Positions 1-4,958 of a DNA stretch of 5,730 nucleotides are shown piece after piece. Origin of the DNA: an uncultured delta proteobacterium (GTDB lineage: Bacteria > Myxococcota_A > Polyangia > Polyangiales > Polyangiaceae); the NCBI GenBank assembly GCA_903893335.1, contig CAITLX010000395.1:1-5730 (forward strand), read 5' to 3'. Position numbers and translations under genes: made by a program. The notes under the pieces were generated by a model that worked only from the letters and a program-made list of their open reading frames with translations, had not been told where the DNA came from and ran no database searches. The stretch's first letter is position 1. Each line of letters starts with the position of its first letter.

Positions 1-89
1 GCCCAGCGCTCGGCCTCGCCACGCGCGTCGCGCACCCCGCCGAGCGCGCCCGCCGCGACGACCGCCACCGCGAGCCGCACCTGCCTCAC
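1..89 (-). CDS. Possible 5' end of a gene for an exported protein (partial)
   Basis: On the minus strand a frame starts with GTG at 89 and stays open for 29 codons to the window edge. An in-frame TAG at 101-99 lies just upstream, so the start must be GTG 89 or GTG 80. The predicted N-terminus begins MRQVR, followed by about 14 small or hydrophobic residues (LAVAVVAAGALGGV) and then a polar stretch ending RGEAERW. That is the n/h/c layout of a Sec signal peptide, so the product may be periplasmic or secreted. The gene would be divergent from hom. No clear Shine-Dalgarno sequence precedes either GTG. With so few codons visible, no family can be named, and the frame could be a chance opening in GC-rich DNA. 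Confidence 0.42.
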   Translation of the reverse strand, partial: MRQVRLAVAVVAAGALGGVRDARGEAERW

Positions 90-95
90 CCGCGC

Positions 96-124
96 AAGCT
101 ACCGCGGGGGCCGGGCGCTGGCCA
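96..124 (-). promoter_or_regulatory. Candidate minus-strand promoter in the divergent intergenic region
   Basis: Reading the minus strand, TGGCCA (124-119; 4 of 6 match to TTGACA) and TAGCTT (101-96; a weak -10) are separated by 17 bp. Transcription would be expected to begin about 7 nt downstream, near the GTG at 89 of the putative exported-protein gene, giving a leaderless message. The match is weak and the region is short, so this is a suggestion only. Confidence 0.22.
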
Positions 125-147
125 CGGCGCGCCCCGGAAGCTATCTT
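119..147 (+). promoter_or_regulatory. Candidate hom promoter
   Basis: TATCTT at 142-147 is one of the few AT-containing hexamers in this region and matches the -10 consensus TATAAT in 4 of 6 positions. With a 17-bp spacer the -35 would be TGGCCA at 119-124, a 4 of 6 match. A start site about 7 nt after the -10 falls near 154, leaving only about 6 nt before the hom ATG at 160. That fits the absence of a ribosome binding site in front of hom. TGGCCA is self-complementary and could also serve the divergent minus-strand gene. Assignment rests on motif spacing alone. Confidence 0.3.
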
Positions 148-159
148 GGGCGCCCGTCC

Positions 160-1470
160 ATGAGTGCTCCCCCCAGGCCCGTCAACCTCGCCCTGCTCGG
201 CTGCGGCACCGTGGGGGGCGGCGTCATCCGCCTGCTCCACGAGAACTCCGCCTACCTCGCCACCCGCGTCGGCGCGCCTCTCGCCGTACGGCGCGTGCTG
301 GTGCGCGATCTCGACAAGGATCGCGTCCCGGAGTGCGACCGGAGCCTGCTGACGACCAACCCCGACGACGTGCTGAACGACCCCGAGATCGACCTCGTGG
401 TCGAGGTCATGGGGGGCGAGCAGCCCGCGTTCGACTACCTGCGCCGCGCCATCGACGCGAAGAAGGGCGTCGTCACCGCCAACAAGATGCTCCTCGCGAC
501 GCGCGGACCCGAGCTGCTCGGCCTCGCGGTCGACCGCGGCGTCGATCTCGCGTTCGAGGCGAGCGTCGGCGGCGGCATCCCCATCGTGCGCACGCTCCGC
601 GAGGCGTTCACGAGCGACTGGGTCGAGCGCCTCTACGGCATCGTCAACGGCACCTGCAACTACATCCTCTCGCGCATGCGCGAGGAGGGGCTCCCCTTCG
701 ACGAGGTGCTGCGCGACGCGCAGGCCAAGGGCTACGCCGAGGCCGACCCCACGCTCGACGTCGACGGCCACGACGCGGCGCACAAGCTGGTCGTGCTCGC
801 CATGCTCGCCTTCGGGGCGCGCGTCGCGCACGACCGCGTGCCGACCGAGGGCATCCGCGGCGTCGACGCCATCGACCACCGGTTCGCCGAGCGCTTCGGG
901 TTCGTCGTCAAGCACCTCGCGATCGGGCGCGAGCTCGGCGACCGCGTCGAGCTGCGCGTGCATCCGGCGCTCGTGTCGCAGAAGAGCGTGCTGGCCAACG
1001 TGTCGGGCGTGCTCAACGCCATCTTCGTCGAGGGGCGCGCGCTCGGCCCCTGCCTGCTCTCCGGCCGCGGCGCCGGCGACATGCCCACCGCGGTCAGCGT
1101 CGTCGCCGACATCGTCGACGTCGCGCGCTCCAAGCTGGCCGGTTCGGCCGGCCGCTCGACGCGCGGCATCTCCATCGCCGACCGCCCCCTCGCCTCGCTC
1201 GACGACATCGAGACGCGCTACTACCTGCGCTTCACCGTCAAGGACGAGCCGGGCGTGCTCGCGCACATCGCCGGGGCCCTCGGTCAGCACCAGGTGAGCA
1301 TCGAGCAGATGGTGCAGGACGGCCGCGCGACCGACGACGGCCTGCCCGTCAGCGTCGTCATGATCACCCACCGCGCGCGCGAGGCCGGCCTGCGCCGCGC
1401 CATGGCCGAGATCGAGCGCGAGAGCTGGGTGGTCGCGCCGCCGCGGCTGCTGCGCATCGAAGAGGTCTGA
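160..1470 (+). CDS. hom: Homoserine dehydrogenase with C-terminal ACT domain
   Basis: Cytoplasmic NAD(P)H-dependent enzyme reducing aspartate-4-semialdehyde to homoserine, the branch point to threonine, methionine and isoleucine. The 436 residues match the usual length of the monofunctional bacterial form (about 430). In order: Rossmann dinucleotide loop GCGTVGGG (14-21); TANK (106-109) with its Lys near the active site; GGGIPI (137-142); NGTCNYIL (163-170); and the signature DPTLDVDGHDAAHK (196-209), carrying the catalytic-site Asp205 and Lys209. GAGDMPTA (304-311) closes the catalytic part. Residues about 354-425 form an ACT domain, the type that usually gives feedback inhibition by threonine. 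ATG 160 is chosen because the nucleotide-binding strand VNLALLG begins at residue 8; the frame stays open upstream but without conserved sequence. No Shine-Dalgarno is visible, so the message may be nearly leaderless. murI follows after 7 bp and is probably cotranscribed. There is no fused aspartokinase. Confidence 0.97.
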   Translation: MSAPPRPVNLALLGCGTVGGGVIRLLHENSAYLATRVGAPLAVRRVLVRDLDKDRVPECDRSLLTTNPDDVLNDPEIDLVVEVMGGEQPAFDYLRRAIDAKKGVVTANKMLLATRGPELLGLAVDRGVDLAFEASVGGGIPIVRTLREAFTSDWVERLYGIVNGTCNYILSRMREEGLPFDEVLRDAQAKGYAEADPTLDVDGHDAAHKLVVLAMLAFGARVAHDRVPTEGIRGVDAIDHRFAERFGFVVKHLAIGRELGDRVELRVHPALVSQKSVLANVSGVLNAIFVEGRALGPCLLSGRGAGDMPTAVSVVADIVDVARSKLAGSAGRSTRGISIADRPLASLDDIETRYYLRFTVKDEPGVLAHIAGALGQHQVSIEQMVQDGRATDDGLPVSVVMITHRAREAGLRRAMAEIERESWVVAPPRLLRIEEV

Positions 1471-1477
1471 CCCTCCC

Positions 1478-2293
1478 GTGACGTCGCACGACGCCCCGCT
1501 CGGGGTCTTCGACTCGGGGCTGGGTGGCCTCACGGTCGTCCGCGCGCTGCGCGAGCGGCTGCCGCGCGAGTCCATCATCTACCTCGGCGACACGGCCCGC
1601 GTGCCGTACGGCACGCGCTCGGCCGACACCGTGGTGCGCTACGCGCTCGGCTGCGCGCGCGTGCTCACCGACCGCGGGGTCAAGGCCATCGTCGTCGCGT
1701 GCAACACGGTCAGCGCCGTGGCGCTCGAGAGGCTCCGCATCGAGCTCGACCTGCCCGTGCTCGGCGTCATCGAGCCGGGCGCGCGCGCCGCCGCCGCGGC
1801 CGCCGCCGGCGCCACCGTGGGCGTGCTCGGGACCGCCGGCACCATCGCGTCGGGCGCCTACCCGAGGGCGGTCGCGGCGTTCAGCACGCGCTCCGAGGTC
1901 GTCACCCAGGCGGCGCCGATGCTGGTGCCGCTCGTCGAGGAGGGCTGGCTCGACGGCGAGGTCCCGCGCCTCGTCGTGCGCCGCTACCTCGAGCCCATCG
2001 TCGCGCGCGGCGCGCGCGTCATCGTGCTCGGGTGCACGCACTACCCGCTGCTGTTCGACCTCATCCAGCGCGAGGCCGACGACCTCGCCGGCGGCCCGGT
2101 GCACGTCGTCGATGGCGCGCGGGCGACCGCCGAGACGGTCGCGACGTTCCTCGAGGAGCGCGCCGTGCTCTCGACGCGCACCGAGCGCGGCTCGCTCGAG
2201 CTCCTCGTGACCGACCTGCCCAAGAGCTTCGCCGACGTCGCCGGCCGCTTCCTCGGCGGGCCCCCGCCCGAGGTCACGCAGATCGATCTGTGA
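1478..2293 (+). CDS. murI: Glutamate racemase
   Basis: Cofactor-independent racemase that interconverts L- and D-glutamate in the cytoplasm, supplying D-Glu for MurD and the peptidoglycan stem peptide. The 271 residues are typical for the family. Visible landmarks are FDSGLGGLTV (11-20), GDTARVPYG (37-45), the first catalytic cysteine Cys75 in ACNTVSA, and the second, Cys186, in LGCTHYPLL with His188 beside it. The start is GTG 1478, giving MTSHDAPLGVFDSG, the normal short lead into the first strand. A weak purine-rich AGAGG (1461-1465) lies inside the hom 3' end, 12 nt before the GTG, so translation may be partly coupled to hom. Residues 104-110 are a run of seven alanines written in GCC/GCG codons, a low-complexity loop and not a sign of damage. 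The last eight residues (PEVTQIDL) and stop lie in the first copy of a 29-bp direct repeat. The gene converges on the dipeptide epimerase gene with only 15 bp between stops. Confidence 0.97.
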   Translation: MTSHDAPLGVFDSGLGGLTVVRALRERLPRESIIYLGDTARVPYGTRSADTVVRYALGCARVLTDRGVKAIVVACNTVSAVALERLRIELDLPVLGVIEPGARAAAAAAAGATVGVLGTAGTIASGAYPRAVAAFSTRSEVVTQAAPMLVPLVEEGWLDGEVPRLVVRRYLEPIVARGARVIVLGCTHYPLLFDLIQREADDLAGGPVHVVDGARATAETVATFLEERAVLSTRTERGSLELLVTDLPKSFADVAGRFLGGPPPEVTQIDL

Positions 2294-2329
2294 CGCCGCG
2301 GCCCGAGGTCACGCAGATCGATCTGTGAC
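2266..2329. repeat. Two perfect 29-bp direct repeats with palindromic cores at a convergent gene junction
   Basis: The 29 bp at 2266-2294 recur without mismatch at 2301-2329, separated by GCCGCG (period 35 bp). The bases on either side of the copies differ, so 29 bp is the full extent. Each copy holds the perfect 12-bp palindrome CAGATCGATCTG (2279-2290 and 2314-2325), flanked by GTCA on the left (with CG inserted) and TGAC on the right. Copy 1 encodes the murI C-terminus and stop on the plus strand. Copy 2 encodes VTDRSA and the TGA stop of the epimerase on the minus strand. Because the core is self-complementary, each copy, or the two copies paired together, can form a hairpin in RNA from either strand. 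Confidence 0.95.
2273..2329. terminator. Possible bidirectional stem-loop terminator without U tract
   Basis: The two palindromic repeats sit exactly where transcripts of hom-murI and of the pyr-epimerase unit meet. Pairing of 2279-2290 with 2314-2325 gives a 12-bp stem that GTCA/TGAC pairs can extend across a 2-nt bulge. There is no T run on either side, so it is not a classical intrinsic terminator. The role is inferred from position and symmetry only. Confidence 0.3.
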
Positions 2330-3418
2330 CGCAGACCGCGGCCGCGCGCCGTGGCCCGCGGTGACGCTCGCCACCGAGAGGCGCGGCCCGACGCGCGCCA
2401 TCGTCGAGACGATGGGCTCGTCCACCATCCAGAGCGGCGTGTCGAGGTCGACGAACGAGAAGCCGCCGACCCCGGCTGCCAGGCAGGCCGAGACGCTCAT
2501 CGCGAGCGACGACTCGACCATGCCGCCGATCATGAGCCCGAGGCCGTGCGCGCGAGTGGCCGCGACGATGTCGAGCGCGCCCGCGACCCCCGACTTCATC
2601 AGCTTCACGTTCACCACCGACGCGGCGCGTGCCGCGGCCACGCGAGCGACGTCGTCGGCCGAGGCCACGCTCTCGTCGGCGGCGACCGGACACCGAGCCC
2701 GCGACGCCACGACGGCCATGCCCGCGAGGTCGTCGCCTCCGAGCGGCTGCTCGAAGAGCACGACGCGCCCCCCGACGCGCTCGATCTCGGCGAGCAGCGT
2801 GAGCGCCGCGTCCGCGGTGCCCATGCCGCCGTTGGCGTCGAGCAGCAGGCCGCAGCCGGGGGCGGCCTCGACCACGGCGCGGACGCGGCCGACGTCGTCG
2901 CCGAGCGGCGCGCCGCCGACCTTGAGCTTGATCGTCGCGTAGCCCTCGCGCGCGATGCGCCCCGCGGCCTCGCGCGCGGCGGCGGCGGTGCCCGTCGTGA
3001 TCGTGATGTCGGTCACGAGCTCCGTCCCCGCGCCGCCGAAGAGGGCGGCGAGCGAGACGCCGCGCTCGCGCGCCAGCGCGTCGACGAGCGCCATCTCGAG
3101 AGCCGCGCGCGCGCTCGCCGCCGCGTGCACAGAAGCGTCGAGCTCGACCGCGAGCTCGCGCCAGTCGCTCGCCGAGCGCCCGACGAGGGTGCCCGCGACC
3201 GCGGCGAGGGCCGCCTCGGTCTGCTCGCGCGTCTCGCCGTTGAACGCCGGAAACGGCGCCGCCTCGCCGTAGCCGCTCGTGCCCGACGCGAGCACGACCT
3301 CGACCAGCAGGTTTCGCGCGACCGAGAGCGCGCCCCCCGAGATGCCAAAGGGCTCGCGCAGCGCGATGTCGACGGGCCACGAGCGCACCGACGCGACGCG
3401 CGTCGCGTGCGTCGTCAC
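2309..3418 (-). CDS. Dipeptide epimerase, enolase superfamily (probable L-Ala-D/L-Glu epimerase)
   Basis: Member of the muconate-lactonizing-enzyme subgroup of the enolase superfamily, 369 residues. It likely inverts the C-terminal residue of a dipeptide such as L-Ala-D-Glu, a step in reuse of murein peptides. Visible residues: the N-terminal capping domain (about 1-125); the acid/base motif KLK (Lys164, Lys166); metal ligands Asp194 (LLLDANGG), Glu223 (LFEQPL) and Asp248 (VAADES); the second catalytic Lys272 in VNVKLMKSG; GGMVESS (298-304); and Asp324-Leu-Asp326 in DLDTPLW. The DxD pair is the family feature that binds the dipeptide amino group and argues against o-succinylbenzoate synthase or N-succinylamino acid racemase. 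Exact dipeptide preference cannot be read from sequence. The start is GTG 3418, overlapping the pyrB stop as GTGA, which implies translational coupling; no good Shine-Dalgarno is seen. Beyond about residue 345 the tail is a basic, poorly conserved-looking extension whose last six residues come from the second copy of the 29-bp repeat. Confidence 0.93.
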   Translation of the reverse strand: MTTHATRVASVRSWPVDIALREPFGISGGALSVARNLLVEVVLASGTSGYGEAAPFPAFNGETREQTEAALAAVAGTLVGRSASDWRELAVELDASVHAAASARAALEMALVDALARERGVSLAALFGGAGTELVTDITITTGTAAAAREAAGRIAREGYATIKLKVGGAPLGDDVGRVRAVVEAAPGCGLLLDANGGMGTADAALTLLAEIERVGGRVVLFEQPLGGDDLAGMAVVASRARCPVAADESVASADDVARVAAARAASVVNVKLMKSGVAGALDIVAATRAHGLGLMIGGMVESSLAMSVSACLAAGVGGFSFVDLDTPLWMVDEPIVSTMARVGPRLSVASVTAGHGARPRSAVTDRSA

Positions 3419-4371
3419 GACACCGCGGCCTGCCCCGGCTCGGCGCAGAGCAGGTAGAGCACGGCCATCCGCACGGCGACGCCTGCCTCGACCTGGTCGA
3501 GCACCGCGCTGCGCGGGCCGTCGGCGACCGCGCCGTCGAGCTCGACGCCTCGGTTGATCGGGCCCGGGTGCATGACGATGGCGTCCTTGGCCGCGAGGCC
3601 GAGGCGGCGCTCGTTGATGCCGAAGGTGCGCGAGTACTCGCGGAAGCTGGGCAGCAGCGCGCCCGAGAGCCGCTCGCGCTGGATGCGCAGCACCATCACC
3701 ACGTCGGCCCCCTCGAGCGCGGGCTCGACCCGGTCGAAGACCTCGACCGGCCAGCTCGACGTGTCCGACGGCATGAGGGTGCGCGGCCCGGCGAAGCGCA
3801 CGCGCGCGCCGAGGGCGGTGAGCAGCCACGCGTTCGACCGCGCGACGCGGCTGTGGGTCACGTCGCCGCAGATGGTGACGGTGAGCCCCTCGATGCGCCC
3901 CTTGGCGCGGCGAATGGTGAAGGCGTCGAGCAGCGCCTGGGTCGGGTGCTCGTGGGTGCCGTCGCCCGCGTTGACGATGCCGCAGCGCACGCGAGACGAG
4001 AGGTAGTGCGGCGCGCCCGAGGCCGAGTGGCGCACCACGAGCACGTCCGGGCGCATCGCCTCGAGGTTGTGCACGGTGTCGAGCAGCGTCTCGCCCTTCG
4101 ACACGCTCGACCCCGACGACGTGAAATTGACGACGTCGGCCGACAGGCGCTTGCCCGCGATCTCGAACGAGGTGCGCGTGCGCGTCGAGGCCTCGAAGAA
4201 CACGTTGACGATCGTCTTGCCGCGCAGCGTGGGGACCTTGCGCACCGGGCGGCGCGAGACGTCGAAGAAGACCTCGGCCGTGTCGAGGATCCTCAGCGCG
4301 TCGGCCGCCGAGAGCGTCTCGGTCCCGAGCAGGTGGCGCTGCGAGAGGCGTGAGGCGAGCGACTCGGTCAT
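3415..4371 (-). CDS. pyrB: Aspartate carbamoyltransferase catalytic chain
   Basis: Condenses carbamoyl phosphate with L-aspartate to N-carbamoyl-aspartate, the first committed step of pyrimidine synthesis, in the cytoplasm as a catalytic trimer. The 318 residues fit a catalytic chain alone. Carbamoyl-phosphate site: STRTRTS (62-68), Arg114 (VVRHS) and HPTQ (142-145). The 80s loop contributes SKGE with Lys92. Aspartate-side features are GDVTHSRVARSN (169-180), LRIQRER (228-234) with Arg229, and the MHPGPINRGVE signature (267-277). MHPGPINRGVE is typical of PyrB proteins that work without a PyrI regulatory chain, and no pyrI is present here. ATG 4371 overlaps the pyrR stop (ATGA) and has a good Shine-Dalgarno 8 nt upstream. 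The stop TGA (3417-3415) overlaps the GTG of the epimerase. pyrC, the common next gene, is absent from this position. All key residues are intact, so the enzyme should be active. Confidence 0.97.
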   Translation of the reverse strand: MTESLASRLSQRHLLGTETLSAADALRILDTAEVFFDVSRRPVRKVPTLRGKTIVNVFFEASTRTRTSFEIAGKRLSADVVNFTSSGSSVSKGETLLDTVHNLEAMRPDVLVVRHSASGAPHYLSSRVRCGIVNAGDGTHEHPTQALLDAFTIRRAKGRIEGLTVTICGDVTHSRVARSNAWLLTALGARVRFAGPRTLMPSDTSSWPVEVFDRVEPALEGADVVMVLRIQRERLSGALLPSFREYSRTFGINERRLGLAAKDAIVMHPGPINRGVELDGAVADGPRSAVLDQVEAGVAVRMAVLYLLCAEPGQAAVS

Positions 4372-4904
4372 GACGTGGGCTCCCCTTGGGCAAGTACGAC
4401 GGCGTGCAGGCCGGCCTCGGTCTCCGCGACATCGACGCGCTCGCCGACCCCGACCTCGACCGCGCGCACGGCGTAGTCCGCCTGGATCGGCAGCTCGCGG
4501 CCACCCCGATCGACGAGCACGGCGAGCTCGATGGTGCGCGGGCGCCCGTAGTCGAGCAGCGCGTCGACCGCCGCCCGCACCGTGCGGCCGGTGAACAGCA
4601 CGTCGTCGACGAGCACGACGCGCCGTCCCTCGACCGCGAACGGGATCTCGCTGCGCCCGAGCCGCGGCGCGGGCAGCGCGGTCGCCGCGTCGTCGCGGTA
4701 GAGGGCGATGTCGAGCAGGCCGAGTGGCACCTTCTGCCCCTCGAGCTGCTCGATGGCGAGCGCGAGGCGTCGCGCGATGGGCTCGCCGCCTCGGCGGATG
4801 CCGACCAGGCAGACGTCTCCGGCGCCGCGGGCGCGCTCGACGATCGCCCCCGCGATCCGCCGGATGCCACGCTCGGCCGCTTCGGGATCGATGACGATGC
4901 GCAT
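4368..4904 (-). CDS. pyrR: PyrR: pyrimidine operon RNA-binding regulator / uracil phosphoribosyltransferase
   Basis: PyrR proteins bind pyr mRNA in response to UMP/UTP and usually also convert uracil plus PRPP to UMP. The 178 residues match the family. The PRPP loop VVLVDDVLFTGRT (96-108) is complete. Other hallmarks are LVGIRRGG (33-40), DIALYRDD (65-72) and VDRGGRELPIQADYA (131-145). Compared with the Bacillus subtilis protein as I recall it, the N-terminal TRIAH segment reads RRIAG (15-19) and KTRG reads RRGG (37-40), so part of the RNA-contacting surface differs and RNA-binding specificity may be altered or weaker. ATG 4904 is the first possible start: the same frame is open back to the TAG of the rhomboid-like gene 54 nt upstream without another ATG, GTG or TTG. 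No Shine-Dalgarno is near the ATG. The stop overlaps the pyrB ATG by 4 bp, so the two genes are translationally coupled. Confidence 0.95.
   Translation of the reverse strand: MRIVIDPEAAERGIRRIAGAIVERARGAGDVCLVGIRRGGEPIARRLALAIEQLEGQKVPLGLLDIALYRDDAATALPAPRLGRSEIPFAVEGRRVVLVDDVLFTGRTVRAAVDALLDYGRPRTIELAVLVDRGGRELPIQADYAVRAVEVGVGERVDVAETEAGLHAVVLAQGEPTS
4380..4386 (-). promoter_or_regulatory. Ribosome binding site of pyrB
   Basis: AGGGGAG on the minus strand ends 8 nt before the pyrB ATG at 4371, inside the last codons of pyrR. It is the clearest Shine-Dalgarno in the window and, with the ATGA overlap, fixes the pyrB start. Confidence 0.7.
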
Positions 4905-4906
4905 CG

Positions 4907-4938
4907 CGGCGTCGCCGTACCACGGGCCCTCGCCCGCG
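4907..4938 (-). promoter_or_regulatory. Paired hairpins in the pyrR leader, possible regulatory site
   Basis: The 54-nt gap between the rhomboid-like gene and pyrR can form two stems on the minus-strand RNA. The first pairs 4938-4932 with 4927-4921 (7 bp including one G-U) around the tetraloop GAGG. The second pairs CGGC 4917-4914 with GCCG 4910-4907 around GAC and ends 2 nt before the pyrR ATG. There is no U run, so it is not an intrinsic attenuator. The GAG-rich loop recalls PyrR-binding loops in pyr mRNAs, and its place before pyrR would suit translational control. In DNA this rich in GC, hairpins arise easily by chance. Confidence 0.28.
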
Positions 4939-4958
4939 CGTAGACCGAAGCGCGCCGC

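Noticed and set aside
732..1208. Minus-strand open frame inside hom as an antisense gene.
   Set aside because: The translation is low-complexity Ser/Arg/Ala/Thr-rich with no domain, and the plus strand carries a clear conserved enzyme. It is a codon-bias shadow.
1787..1807. Run of GCC/GCG alanine codons in murI, considered as a repeat expansion or frameshift scar.
   Set aside because: The frame and both catalytic cysteines are intact and the protein has normal length; alanine runs in surface loops are common at this GC content.
2309..4870. A single very long minus-strand open frame running through pyrR, pyrB and the epimerase, suggesting a fusion protein.
   Set aside because: Only the part below 3418 looks like real protein (epimerase). 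Above that, pyrB and pyrR are complete in other frames with their own starts and stops. Long stop-free frames are expected in DNA this rich in GC.
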